A stretch of 64,000 nucleotides of DNA from the NCBI GenBank assembly GCA_016930935.1, contig JAFGFT010000008.1, positions 39,460 to 103,459 on the forward strand, read 5' to 3'. This document shows, piece by piece, positions 26,239 through 34,901 of the stretch. The notes under the pieces are model-generated. The model was not told the origin of the DNA. It did no database searches and saw only the letters and a list, made by a program, of their open reading frames with translations. This stretch comes from Dehalococcoidia bacterium. GTDB lineage: Bacteria > Chloroflexota > Dehalococcoidia > GIF9 > AB-539-J10. Each line of letters starts with the position of its first letter. The first letter of the stretch is position 1. The position numbers were made by a program, and so were the translations under genes.

Positions 26239-26385
26239 TGCTGACCTCCTTGTGTCTGTCTCTCGGCGTAGTGTAGGCTGCCGTGGTAGTGTAATCAATG
26301 GCCGCATCCATCGGAAATCCGGCGCGGATTCACATCGCTCGAAGAATACTAACGCATTATCTGTGCCGTGCAGGGGGAATCACCA

Positions 26386-26886
26386 GTGTCGAGCAATCCT
26401 GGCAAAGTACACATCCTGTTCATATGTCGTGGAAACCTGTGTCGGTCGCCGATGGGAGAGGCCCTGCTACGGTGGCGTCTTGAGAATGACGGATTGGCTG
26501 AGTGTGTGGTGGTGGAATCTGCCGGCTATCATCGATGGGAACCGTTTTCACGTGAAGCACATCCGTTTGCGCGCCGCGCGGTCGAGTCGCTCTGTGGCCG
26601 CGACCTGCTTGCCAACCATTCCGCTATCGCGTGGACGAAGGAGCAGGTCGAAAGGGCCACTCTCATCCTTGTGGCTGAGGATTGGATGAGGGATGATTTC
26701 CCTGCGGACAGGGTCTTGACCATGAGAGAGTTTGGTGGAGAGAGAGGGGATGTTGAAGACCCCTATGGAGGCGACTACCAGGAATTCGTGGCGTGCGCCG
26801 AGGACATACAACGGCTCATTGCAGCAGGCTTGCCGCGCCTCATGACTCTGTGCCGGGGCGACCAGGATGACCGTCTTTCTGACTGA
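26386..26886 (+). CDS. Low-molecular-weight protein-tyrosine-phosphatase-like protein
   Basis: This 166-residue protein has the catalytic P-loop FICRGNLCRSPM (nucleophile Cys14, Arg20, motif C-X5-R) and a later VEDPYGGDYQEF with the general-acid Asp expected for the family. LMW phosphatases act on phosphotyrosine or on arsenate; the HxW/CxGN details fit the phosphatase group. The start GTG 26386 has AGGGGGA about seven bases upstream. In-frame GTG 26368 is an alternative. It is divergent from the DapA-like gene and 73 bases before the M48 gene. Confidence 0.85.
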   Translation: MSSNPGKVHILFICRGNLCRSPMGEALLRWRLENDGLAECVVVESAGYHRWEPFSREAHPFARRAVESLCGRDLLANHSAIAWTKEQVERATLILVAEDWMRDDFPADRVLTMREFGGERGDVEDPYGGDYQEFVACAEDIQRLIAAGLPRLMTLCRGDQDDRLSD

Positions 26887-26959
26887 GGTTGCCTCACGAG
26901 TGACGGCGTACTAGAATTGGCAGTCGAACTCGCGCCTCGGCCGTCCATCTCGAAATGAT

Positions 26960-28240
26960 ATGAACACCTACGGAATCGTAGTCCTTGCCGCAATTGCCGC
27001 TGAATTCTTAATTCACACGATTGCAGATGTTCTCAACGTCAGGGCGCTCGACAGGGGCGTTCCTGAGAATCTTCGGACGCTCTATTCTGATGATGACTAC
27101 GTCAGGTCGAAACGCTACGTGCGGATTGCCACGTCTGTGGGCATCGTTGAGAGGACGGTGTTGCTTGCAACTGTTCTGGTCTTCTGGTTCTCCGGGGGCT
27201 TCGGATGGCTGGATGCCGGTCTTCGCATGGTTGTTGCCAACGGCGTTGCCAGGGGCTTGTTGTATCTGGGAATACTGATGCTTGGCTATTCCCTCGTCTC
27301 CCTGCCATTCAGTGTCTACCGGACCTTCGCCGTTGAACAGCGGTTCGGATTCAACAGGACGACTCCTGCCACATTCATCTCTGACAGGCTCAAGGAGTTG
27401 TTTCTGTCAGTGCTGATAGGGGCGCCGTTGCTGGCGGCAGTACAACTGCTGTTCATTCACACTGGTCCCGTGGCGTGGCTCTGGTGCTGGGTCGCTGTGG
27501 AGGGATTCTCTCTTGCAACTCAGGTGATAGCCCCTGTACTTATTCTTCCACTCTTCAACAAGTTCGAACCCATGCCGGAGGGTGCTCTCAGGAAGACGAT
27601 ATTGGACGACGCTGGTTCTGTGCGTTTTCCTGTGGAGAATGTATACGTGATGGATGGCTCAAAGCGCTCGTCGAGAGGTAACGCATACTTCACGGGCATC
27701 GGCCGTCACAAGCGAATCGCACTGTTCGATACACTGCTCGAGCAACAGACCATTCCTGAGACGGTTGCCGTGCTTGCTCATGAGGTCGGGCATCACAAGA
27801 GGCGGCACGTCACCATAGGATTAGTCCTGGCGGCCATACACTCGGGAATCGCTCTATACCTGTTGTCTTTCTTTCTTGGTCAAGCTGGCTTGTACTCGGC
27901 ATTCTTCGTTGCGGAGCAATCCGTATACGTGGGGCTCGCGCTGTTCATGCTTCTCTACACGCCGATATCAGTTCTCCTCTCCGTTGGTCTGAGTGCCGTT
28001 TCGCGTCGGCACGAATTTCAAGCAGACCGATTCTCTCTTGAGACTGCCCCGGAGCCTGAAGCGCTCCCGGCTGCCTTGAAGAAGCTCGCCGTAACGAATC
28101 TCTCAAATCCGAATCCTCACGCCTTCTACGTGTTCCTGAACTATTCGCACCCGCCACTCGGCGCGCGCCTGCGGGCGATTGACCACTACCTGCGCTCCCG
28201 TGAGCGCACTGTGACTGACGGCCGCACTGGTCCACTGTGA
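26960..28240 (+). CDS. M48 family CAAX-prenyl-protease-like metallopeptidase (Ste24 type)
   Basis: The protein has 426 residues with several membrane helices and the zinc site HEVGHHKRRH (residues 274-283), plus the third ligand in RRHEFQADRFS. Full-length Ste24-like proteins start with a long membrane part (FAVEQRFGFNRTTPATFISD), which is present. In bacteria the family acts on membrane-protein quality control rather than prenyl peptides. The stop overlaps a GTG of the next small frame by four bases (GTGA at 28237-28240), typical of translational coupling. The NfeD gene follows. Confidence 0.94.
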   Translation: MNTYGIVVLAAIAAEFLIHTIADVLNVRALDRGVPENLRTLYSDDDYVRSKRYVRIATSVGIVERTVLLATVLVFWFSGGFGWLDAGLRMVVANGVARGLLYLGILMLGYSLVSLPFSVYRTFAVEQRFGFNRTTPATFISDRLKELFLSVLIGAPLLAAVQLLFIHTGPVAWLWCWVAVEGFSLATQVIAPVLILPLFNKFEPMPEGALRKTILDDAGSVRFPVENVYVMDGSKRSSRGNAYFTGIGRHKRIALFDTLLEQQTIPETVAVLAHEVGHHKRRHVTIGLVLAAIHSGIALYLLSFFLGQAGLYSAFFVAEQSVYVGLALFMLLYTPISVLLSVGLSAVSRRHEFQADRFSLETAPEPEALPAALKKLAVTNLSNPNPHAFYVFLNYSHPPLGARLRAIDHYLRSRERTVTDGRTGPL

Positions 28241-28536
28241 GTGGTTGTGAGGGAACTGCAGCACAGTTGCGTGTGTTTTTGCATGCGGGACCAAGCACGG
28301 GGTACAGTGCAGAAAAGAACGGCGCGACAAGGGCCTCTGTGGTTGTGGGTGGGGCCAACCTCCTTGTGGCAGATGGCCGAAATCTGGGTGCGACACGATA
28401 TGGCGTGTGCCAGCTCGGAGAATATTCTATGAAGAAGCAGGTGGTGTACTCGCGTGAACAGGCAGAGGGCGACTGTGCCGGTGCGGCAGTGCTTCTTCCG
28501 GGGGTTGGCGCCAGAGTGGACCGGAGTATGCCATGA
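28237..28536 (+). CDS. Doubtful 99-residue ORF linking the M48 and NfeD genes
   Basis: The frame opens at GTG 28237, overlapping the M48 stop (GTGA), and ends overlapping the ATG of the NfeD gene (ATGA, 28533-28536). Both overlaps are what coupled operon genes show. The protein, however, has no known domain, and its composition is unremarkable. A shorter version could start at ATG 28429, which has GGAG eight bases upstream (35 residues). It may be a real small coupling gene, a translated leader, or chance. Confidence 0.3.
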   Translation: MSGCEGTAAQLRVFLHAGPSTGYSAEKNGATRASVVVGGANLLVADGRNLGATRYGVCQLGEYSMKKQVVYSREQAEGDCAGAAVLLPGVGARVDRSMP

Positions 28537-28934
28537 AGGGTAGGGGCTTTCTTGCCTACGCAGTGTTCATGTCTGTGCTTGAAGAGGTCGCTCTTCTCGG
28601 CCTGTGCCTCTGGCTGCTTCCCGCACTGGGCATTCGTGTCCCTCTCTGGTTGGTGGTCACGTTGGCAGTCATCGTGGGAGGCTACTCCATCGTTCTGACA
28701 CGTCTGAACCTGAGGTCGCTGGGCCGCAGACCTGTGACATCGCCGGACATAGGCTTGAGGGCACGTGTCGTGACCTCGCTGGAGCCGGATGGCTACGTAC
28801 GAGTGGGGAATGAACTATGGTCTGCGACATCGGAAGGTGCGTCGCTCGAGAAGGGCCGGCATGTCACGATTGTTCGTATCGAGGGAATGCGGGTATTTGT
28901 GAAACCGGAGAGTGATGAGCGGGTTCTTCCGTAA
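28533..28934 (+). CDS. NfeD-family membrane protein
   Basis: This 133-residue protein has two membrane helices (LAYAVFMSVLEEVALLGLC; VPLWLVVTLAVIVGGYSI) and a soluble C-terminal OB-fold-like domain (GLRARVVTSLEPDGYVRVG and HVTIVRIEGMRVFVKPES). That is the short NfeD form. NfeD proteins partner membrane proteases or stomatins and help membrane quality control. It lies just after an M48 membrane protease, which fits that idea. The ATG overlaps the stop of the preceding small ORF. Confidence 0.9.
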   Translation: MKGRGFLAYAVFMSVLEEVALLGLCLWLLPALGIRVPLWLVVTLAVIVGGYSIVLTRLNLRSLGRRPVTSPDIGLRARVVTSLEPDGYVRVGNELWSATSEGASLEKGRHVTIVRIEGMRVFVKPESDERVLP

Positions 28935-28981
28935 GGGGAGCTCGCTGCGCTGGTGAGTGGTCTGGCCCAATTCCTTTCCTG

Positions 28982-29010
28982 TTGACGGGGACACATGCTC
29001 TCAATAGACT
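28982..29010 (+). promoter_or_regulatory. Sigma70-like promoter for the cyclophilin-like gene
   Basis: TTGACG (28982-28987), 17 bases, TAGACT (29005-29010). The ATG at 29047 is 36 bases after the -10, and GGAGG lies in between. Confidence 0.55.
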
Positions 29011-29046
29011 GATGCAGCCTGCCGGTATGGCGGCTGGAGGGCTGAA

Positions 29047-29424
29047 ATGGAAGAATCGAGAAAGGTACGTGTATCGGCCGGTGTTGCTGCCGGCTACGCA
29101 ACGCTCAACGATACACAGGCGGCAGACGGTGTCTGGAATTCGCTTCCTCTTGAGTTCAGGGTGCAGACATGGGGAGATGAACTCTATGGGACGGTTCCGC
29201 TGGACCTGAAACTTGAGATGCCGCAGGAAGTTGTGCTGTCCGGAGACCTCGCCTATTGGCCGCCGGGACATGCATTCTGCATCTTCTTCGGTCCGACACC
29301 GGCAAGCGAAGGTGATGAACCGAGAGCGGCCAGCGCGGTGACGGTATTCGGTCATATCGAGGGCGATCCAACCGTCTTCCGTGCGGTGAAGGGCGGCACG
29401 AAGATTCGCGTCGAGAGAGCGTAG
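29047..29424 (+). CDS. Cyclophilin-like fold protein (TM1367 family)
   Basis: The 125-residue protein belongs to the bacterial/archaeal cyclophilin-like group. Its hallmarks are ATLNDTQAADGVWNSLPLE, GDELYGTVPLDL, GDLAYWPPGHAFCIFFGPTP and AVTVFGHIEGD. The fold resembles peptidyl-prolyl isomerases, but activity has not been shown for this branch and the usual catalytic residues are not obvious. ATG 29047 has GGAGG six bases upstream, and a TTGACG-17-TAGACT promoter lies before it. The next gene is convergent. Confidence 0.9.
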   Translation: MEESRKVRVSAGVAAGYATLNDTQAADGVWNSLPLEFRVQTWGDELYGTVPLDLKLEMPQEVVLSGDLAYWPPGHAFCIFFGPTPASEGDEPRAASAVTVFGHIEGDPTVFRAVKGGTKIRVERA

Positions 29425-29624
29425 CAGGGCGGTCAGACCCAGGGTGTGTGGTGCTTGTGTGCTGTCGGTTCGTCGTGTGCGCGCACGGGGCGCCCCAGTT
29501 GCTTCGGACGCAGGGGCCAGGAGCGCTGGCTCGTTTCAGGTGTGCGTGGCAGGAGTAGGTGAAGCCCACTTGCCGGGATGTTGACAGTTGCAGGTTGGTG
29601 TCAGGCCTGCGAGTGGTGGGTTGA

Positions 29625-29975
29625 CTACCACGCGTCCACATCTGCGCGGAAGAAGACTGTCGCACAGAGTTCAACTACGAAACCGTAGACCGGCCCGAGA
29701 ATCAGAGGCCACCAGAAGCCAAGTTCCTGATTGTGCGTGAACAACGCCAGTACCACTCCGAAGAGCGCTCCTATGACCACTCCGTGCGCCATCCAGTGAA
29801 TCCTGAGCGAACTGATGCCAATAGTGAAGCCCATCAGTGCGTTCATGAGAACGAGCAGTGCCCCGAAGGACGACGCCACTTCCAGTCCCATGCCGCGGCT
29901 ACAGATTGCCCATGAGGAGAGCCCGCACGCCGTTCCCAGAAGCGTTGTTACCAGCACTCGCCGTTCGTTCAACAA
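29625..29975 (-). CDS. Hypothetical small multi-span membrane protein
   Basis: This 116-residue protein has three or four membrane helices (TTLLGTACGLSSWAICSR; SFGALLVLMNALMGFTIG; GVVIGALFGVVLALFT; LILGPVYGFVVELCATVFF). I do not recognise the family. TTG 29975 was chosen because AAGGAGG lies six bases before it, whereas earlier in-frame codons up to 30038 have none. It follows the SpoIIM-like gene on the same strand, with 127 bases between them. Confidence 0.7.
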   Translation of the reverse strand: MLNERRVLVTTLLGTACGLSSWAICSRGMGLEVASSFGALLVLMNALMGFTIGISSLRIHWMAHGVVIGALFGVVLALFTHNQELGFWWPLILGPVYGFVVELCATVFFRADVDAW

Positions 29976-30102
29976 TGGCTGCCTCCTTCCCTGGCCACTC
30001 CCGAGCACGCAGGGGAGTATTACCATGAATCTCTGCATGTATAACGATGCGCGGCGAAAGTGGATTATGCTTTCGGGTCACGGCAGGGGAGTATTGGCCC
30101 CG

Positions 30103-30741
30103 CTATGAGATGAGTAGAGGTACCAGGTAGATGACCTCGAGCACTTCATAGACTGCGGCAATAGCGAGTACGATAGCGACGAGTAGATAGATGGAGGCCC
30201 CATTGCGGACTCCCTGGGCGTATCCTTCCCTCCAGGTAAGAGCACCAACGCTCTTTGGCGAAACGAAGGCGCAACCGAGAATCCAAGCGCCCAGCATTGC
30301 CAGGATGTAGGCCTGTCCCTCAACCAGGAGTGTGAGGGAATGCGGAATCATGGCCGCCTGCAATTCGGGTGTGGTTGGTGCAAGCAGTAAGCCCCACAGT
30401 ACTGCCCGGAACAGACCTATGGCAACGCCACTGAAGGGAATAATCAGCGAGGGTAGGAAGATAACGAGCACGCTGGCGATAGCGAAGTTGACCCCGAATG
30501 TGAGGGCCATGCTCTTCAGTATGGCGCCGCTTGCGTACGCTTCGGCGACAATAGACAGTGGTCCCTGTGTGAACGATGCAAGCACCGCGCTTGTCAGCAT
30601 GTCCTGAATCTCCGGGTGAAAGGTGACGTAGGCCATGGACACCCCTACGAGACTGTAGTAGAGGATGTTGATGATGAGATACGGGCGCAGGAACTGTCTG
30701 ACGAGCGAGAATGCGCTATTCAGGAGTGATGAGAACCACAT
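30103..30741 (-). CDS. SpoIIM-like (DUF95) membrane protein
   Basis: The 212-residue protein has five or six membrane helices and the DUF95/SpoIIM layout: LVGVSMAYVTF after a long N-terminal helix, FGVNFAIASVLVIFLPSLI (conserved N), PHSLTLLVEGQAYILAMLG (the E that is conserved in SpoIIM) and REGYAQGVRNG. In Bacillus SpoIIM is part of the engulfment peptidoglycan machinery, but most relatives occur in non-sporulating bacteria and archaea, where the job is unknown. A GAAGGAA sits about 20 bases before ATG 30741. No other sporulation gene is near. Confidence 0.9.
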   Translation of the reverse strand: MWFSSLLNSAFSLVRQFLRPYLIINILYYSLVGVSMAYVTFHPEIQDMLTSAVLASFTQGPLSIVAEAYASGAILKSMALTFGVNFAIASVLVIFLPSLIIPFSGVAIGLFRAVLWGLLLAPTTPELQAAMIPHSLTLLVEGQAYILAMLGAWILGCAFVSPKSVGALTWREGYAQGVRNGASIYLLVAIVLAIAAVYEVLEVIYLVPLLIS

Positions 30742-31009
30742 GTAGTGTATCTACGTTCCTTCGACAGATTGGCAGCAACGACACTGCGGAGGATATACTC
30801 TCACTCGCGCGGAGATGCGTCAAGACAGTCTGAGTGGTGGTGTGGAACGTGGGAGCCGGAAACGACCTCTCTCTTATTCCCCGAGGGATGTGGCATCTTA
30901 AGGCTGAGCGCATACAGATGACGACGTTCATGCTGTTCAATCGGAAGGCCATACTGGATGCCAGTGATGCCTTCAGTGCGAACGGCTTCATCAAGGGAGT
31001 TGACCTCAT

Positions 31010-31912
31010 ATGACATGGGCACAGGCTGCGCTTTTCAGCGCCGCCATAATGGCGATTGTCAGTATTATCGACAGTCACCTGACATCGAAGCGGTTTCCGA
31101 GTTTTCGGGCGTACCTGCTGCCCCTCGGTGCCGTACATCTGACATATTCGCTTGTGGCATCTCGAGTCTTTCCAGTGCCGGCGGGCATCGACTCGTCAAT
31201 CATAGGCATCGCAATCCTCTCTTCGTGTATCAGGACCGGCGCAATCTTCATATTCCTGCACAGTCTTCGCTATCGAGAAGTGTCGACGGTGGTTCCGGTT
31301 GTCTACACATCCCCCGTGTTCGTGGGACTGATGGCATTCTTCCTGCTGGGAGAGAAGCTGAGCCTGCTGCAGTGGTCTGCAATCGTAGTCGTTGTGTCAG
31401 GCGCGGTACTGATATCTGCCGTCAAGGGACCATCGCGAACTGATATCAGGCAACCCGGATTGGCTCTCCTGCTGCTAGCCAGTCTGCTGTTCGCCGTGTC
31501 TGACGTCACCGCAAAGCAGGCTTTGGGCCAACTTGGCTATTGGCACCTGTTCTGGATGGGCGCCGGAGTGATGGGACTAGCCTTCGTCGTCGGTTCGCTG
31601 AACAGAAAGGTGCTCGTGCAGATACGTGACATGGAACGCAGGGCGCACTCCTTGAGACTGATGGCTCTGAACGAGGTCCTGTCACCTATCGGCATCGTCG
31701 TGTCTTTCTGGGCGCTGGCTCATGGGCCGGTTTCTCTCGTATCGACACTGGTGAGCAGTCGTCCTCTGTTCGTGTTGTTCTTCGCACTCGTCTTGAGCCG
31801 CGGTGCACCGGGCTTCCTGGTGTGGGAAGGAGGGAGGCGGCAACTTGTTCTTAAACTTGTCGCTACCACGATGATAGTGGCTGGAGTGGTTGCCATTGAG
31901 GTGTCATCGTAG
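31010..31912 (+). CDS. EamA/DMT-family transporter
   Basis: This 300-residue protein has ten predicted membrane helices in two EamA repeats: residues about 5-140 (ending SGAVLISAVKG) and about 150-290 (VSDVTAKQALGQLGYWHLFWMGAG; FWALAHGPVSLVSTLVSSRPLFV). DMT proteins export metabolites or amino acids; the substrate is unknown. ATG 31010 has GGGAG upstream. It is divergent from the SpoIIM-like gene across 268 bases. Confidence 0.92.
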   Translation: MTWAQAALFSAAIMAIVSIIDSHLTSKRFPSFRAYLLPLGAVHLTYSLVASRVFPVPAGIDSSIIGIAILSSCIRTGAIFIFLHSLRYREVSTVVPVVYTSPVFVGLMAFFLLGEKLSLLQWSAIVVVVSGAVLISAVKGPSRTDIRQPGLALLLLASLLFAVSDVTAKQALGQLGYWHLFWMGAGVMGLAFVVGSLNRKVLVQIRDMERRAHSLRLMALNEVLSPIGIVVSFWALAHGPVSLVSTLVSSRPLFVLFFALVLSRGAPGFLVWEGGRRQLVLKLVATTMIVAGVVAIEVSS

Positions 31913-31949
31913 ACGCTTTGGCGTTCTCTCGTGCCTGCTCAGGCGGTTC

Positions 31950-32132
31950 TTACTTCTTCTTGTCTGTGACAAAGGGAATCAGGAACAGAACGCACGCGAG
32001 CAGAAACACGATGCTGCCGATAAGATAGGGGATGTCATGGTTCTGAATGGCGGAGATGATGAAGAAGATGGCACACACGAGAAACAGAATCCATCCCCAT
32101 AGCTGATACGCGCGTTCATTCTTTGACATATG
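31950..32132 (-). CDS. Small two-helix membrane protein
   Basis: From ATG 32132 the 60-residue protein (MSKNERAYQLWGW at its start) has two hydrophobic helices separated by IQNHDIPYL, then VTDKKK. CAGGAA lies about five bases before the ATG. The same frame extends to a GTG at 32276 (108 residues) through a basic, low-confidence N-terminus. I do not recognise the family. It is convergent with the EamA gene and divergent from the EthD-like gene. Confidence 0.6.
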   Translation of the reverse strand, partial: HMSKNERAYQLWGWILFLVCAIFFIISAIQNHDIPYLIGSIVFLLACVLFLIPFVTDKKK

Positions 32133-32297
32133 TTCCTGTAATCCTTCTATGGCGTCTTTGCGTGGCAGGTCTGCCTTCCGCAGAACGCTCATTGTAGCAG
32201 TCGAGTCTCCATGGGAGAGTATCCGACGTGAATCCCGGTGCACAGTTCTCTCGATTGTCTCTTTCAAATCCGCCACGTCTACGCGGGAAGTCGCATG

Positions 32298-32306
32298 TGG
32301 TATAGT
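32298..32306 (+). promoter_or_regulatory. Extended -10 promoter before the EthD-like gene
   Basis: TGGTATAGT matches an extended -10 (TGn-TATAGT). A clear -35 is not seen, which is usual for extended -10 promoters. The ATG at 32369 is about 60 bases downstream. Confidence 0.4.
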
Positions 32307-32368
32307 GCGGCAATTTGTTGGCGATGCCCTGATTTGTAGGTCACAGATAGGGCAATCGTGGAGGTACT

Positions 32369-32704
32369 ATGGCTCAACAACCGTTCTACTGGCTGGTTGG
32401 TACGCGCTGTGCGCCCGAGTTGGATGCGGAGTTCAATGAGTGGTATGACAACACGCATATCCCCATGTTGATGAAGGGTGGGCACATCACGAAAGTGACG
32501 CGCTGCAAGCTTTCGAAAGAGGTCGAGTCAGAGCAGCCACCATACATGGCCATCTACGAGTTCAAAGATGTTGATACTTTCAAAGCATGGCTGAAGAGCG
32601 ATGCACTGGCAGATGCTCGCATAGAGATGAAGGACACGTGGGGTGGGAGGGACATGGAACTGACGTCACGGGCTGCCTATGAGACTGTTGCAGTCACCGG
32701 CTAG
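32369..32704 (+). CDS. EthD/NIPSNAP-like dimeric alpha-beta barrel protein
   Basis: The 111-residue protein has the small ferredoxin-like barrel: FYWLVGTRCAPELDAEFNEW, HIPMLMKGGHITKVTRC, YMAIYEFKDVDTFKAWLKS. The W-Y-x-N-x-H-I-P pattern is typical of the EthD-like family, whose members act in degradation steps or as small binding proteins. ATG 32369 has GGAGG four bases upstream. No degradation genes are near, so no substrate is proposed. Confidence 0.82.
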   Translation: MAQQPFYWLVGTRCAPELDAEFNEWYDNTHIPMLMKGGHITKVTRCKLSKEVESEQPPYMAIYEFKDVDTFKAWLKSDALADARIEMKDTWGGRDMELTSRAAYETVAVTG

Positions 32705-32739
32705 TACGCAGTCGCTCGCGGTCTGAAAGCGCGTGAGAG

Positions 32740-33171
32740 CTACTTGTGGATGGAAGGGGGCTGCGTGTGCGCGGTGCCCCAGATGCGCTCGTGCTCTCTT
32801 TTCATGCAGTGATTCATAACGACCATGAGTCCTGCCGCTCGCGCGTGATTGGCGGCGGCTGTGTTGACTATGCCGAGTTGCATCCAGAGCGCCTTAGCAC
32901 CGACTGTAATGGCGTCGTCTGCGATGGCGGGGACGGCTTCAGCCCTGCGGAATACGTCAACCACATCCGGTGGCTCAGGCAGGTCCCTGAGGCTGGCGTA
33001 CGATTTCCATCCCATAATCTCGCTGGCGTTCGGGTTGATGGGGATAACCGTGTAGCCGTGCCTGCTGAGATAGGCTGCAACAAGCTGGCTATCATGTTCA
33101 GGGTTGGCTGACAGGCCGACCATCGCGACAGTCTTGCTGTTGCTGAGAATCTTCTTAATGGGATATCTCAT
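32740..33171 (-). CDS. CoA-binding (YccU-like) Rossmann protein
   Basis: The 143-residue protein is a stand-alone CoA-binding domain: KTVAMVGLSANPEHDSQLVA, GYTVIPINPNASEIMGWKSY and DVVDVFRRAEAVPAIAD, then WMQLGIVN and MNHCMKREHERI. The family is common; the exact role is unknown and may involve binding CoA or a nucleotide. The ATG at 33171 has GGAG seven bases upstream; an in-frame extension to 33216 was rejected. The gene follows the beta-CASP nuclease on the same strand, with 60 bases between them. Confidence 0.93.
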   Translation of the reverse strand: MRYPIKKILSNSKTVAMVGLSANPEHDSQLVAAYLSRHGYTVIPINPNASEIMGWKSYASLRDLPEPPDVVDVFRRAEAVPAIADDAITVGAKALWMQLGIVNTAAANHARAAGLMVVMNHCMKREHERIWGTAHTQPPSIHK

Positions 33172-33231
33172 GGTTCTACTCCGCACTGCTGGATGGACGG
33201 ATGGCGTTTCCGCCATCCGTCGTGTCCTTCA

Positions 33232-34638
33232 CTAGTCGAGCGAAAGCTCCTCGCGATACTCGGGAATCTCGACGTTCCATCCGTGTTCCTTCTGTACGAG
33301 TTCGGCGAAGTCGTGAGTTGATTCCTTTTCTCCATGCACCACTATCACCTTGCGCGGGGTGTTCTTGATGCTGGAGAGCCACTTGAGCAACTCGTTCTGG
33401 TCCGCATGCGCAGAGAAGCCGTGTATCTGCTTGATCTGTGCTCGTACGGGGTACTTGTCTCCGAGAATTCTCACTTCCTCTGCACCCTCAACAATCTGTC
33501 GGCCAAGCGTTCCGTTGGCCTGGTATCCCACAAAGAGAATGGTGGACTCAGGGCGGGATATGTTGTTGACGAGGTGATGCTTGACCCGCCCACCGGTGCA
33601 CATTCCGGACCCTGCGATAATCATGCCGGTACCGCCAAGGTAGTTGAGGGCCTTGGAGTGGTCGGTCGACTCTACCGGCACGAGGCTGGGGAAGTTGAAG
33701 GGCGATGAGTGGTTTGCAAGTAGTTCACGGGTCTCCTCATCGAACAGTTCAGGGTGATGCCGGAATACCTCCGTGACCTTGAGGGCCATGGGGCTATCGA
33801 GAAATACCATGATATGTGGAATCTTGTTTGCGGCCAGCAGATCGTTCATGTGGTAGAGCACTTCCTGCGCTCTTTCAATCGCGAAACTCGGCACGATGAT
33901 GTTGCCCTTGGCTTTGACCGCATGGTCGATGACCTCTTGGAGTTCATTCTCGATGTCGGCCACGGCCCCATGGGTGCGGTTGCCATAGGTGGATTCCATG
34001 ACGATGTAGTCTGCACTTTCGAATGTTGAAGGGTCGCGCAGAATCACCCTGTCCCATCGGCCTATGTCTCCGGAGAAGATGATTCGTCGGTTCTCTGTGC
34101 CGGCTTTGATGTCAACGGCTATCATGGCCGAACCGAGGATGTGACCGGCATCGTAGTAGCTGGCGGAGATGCCGTCGCCGAGGTCGAGTACTTCCTTGCA
34201 TTTCACAGTCTTGAATTGCTTGAAGGAAGCCTCAGCGTCCTCCACGTTGTACAAGGGGACTTCGGGATGCGGACCCTTGCGCCCCTGGCGTTCGTGGCGT
34301 CTCCTCTTGTGTTCGGCGTCGGATTCCTGAAGGTGTGCTGAATCGAGCAGGGATATCTTCATTATCTCGGCGGTGGCTGGCGTGGAGTAGATGGGGCCGC
34401 TGAACCCTTCTCTCACGAGTTTGGGAATATAGCCACAGTGGTCGAGGTGCGCATGAGTTATCAATAGCGTATCGATTGATGATGGTGGTATGGGGAACGC
34501 GTCCCAGTCCCTTGAACGCAACTCTCGTTCCTGGTGCATGCCGCAGTCAACCAGAATGCGGCGCCCGTTGGCCTTTAGAAGGAAGCGGCTGCCAGTGACG
34601 TTCTCGGTGGCACCGAGGAAGTGCAGTGAAATATCCAT
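33232..34638 (-). CDS. MBL-fold beta-CASP RNA-nuclease-like protein
   Basis: This 468-residue protein has the metallo-beta-lactamase motifs ITHAHLDHCGYIP (zinc), YDAGHILGSA, and IFSGDIGRW. The beta-CASP insert has STYGNRTHG and a C-terminal pair of His motifs (MCTGGRVKHHL, HGFSAHADQNEL, VVHGEKEST). It matches the COG1236 family of CPSF73-like 5'-3' exo/endonucleases that process RNA. ATG 34638 has GGAGGACGA upstream, which decides the start over 34677. It is 60 bases before the CoA-binding gene and divergent from the MFS gene. Confidence 0.93.
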   Translation of the reverse strand: MDISLHFLGATENVTGSRFLLKANGRRILVDCGMHQERELRSRDWDAFPIPPSSIDTLLITHAHLDHCGYIPKLVREGFSGPIYSTPATAEIMKISLLDSAHLQESDAEHKRRRHERQGRKGPHPEVPLYNVEDAEASFKQFKTVKCKEVLDLGDGISASYYDAGHILGSAMIAVDIKAGTENRRIIFSGDIGRWDRVILRDPSTFESADYIVMESTYGNRTHGAVADIENELQEVIDHAVKAKGNIIVPSFAIERAQEVLYHMNDLLAANKIPHIMVFLDSPMALKVTEVFRHHPELFDEETRELLANHSSPFNFPSLVPVESTDHSKALNYLGGTGMIIAGSGMCTGGRVKHHLVNNISRPESTILFVGYQANGTLGRQIVEGAEEVRILGDKYPVRAQIKQIHGFSAHADQNELLKWLSSIKNTPRKVIVVHGEKESTHDFAELVQKEHGWNVEIPEYREELSLD

Positions 34639-34901
34639 TCGTCCTCCAATGAGTCCGGTTCGCCTGCGGACGTGCAAGCTGGACGGCTCGGGGTTCCTTC
34701 GCCGACGTCATACGGTTGGCACGTCATGCGTGCGTTGGATTCTACCACTGACCGCGGCATGGCTGCCAACGTTCGTGTGCTGACCTTTGGTTGGGCCAGC
34801 GTTGTTCGAGGAGATGTGATAGAGTTCCACCTCGATGTACCACGAGTGTTGGCGGCTCGATATCTGTTCGAGAGTGCAACGCGAGATAGTGAGGTTTACC
34901 G

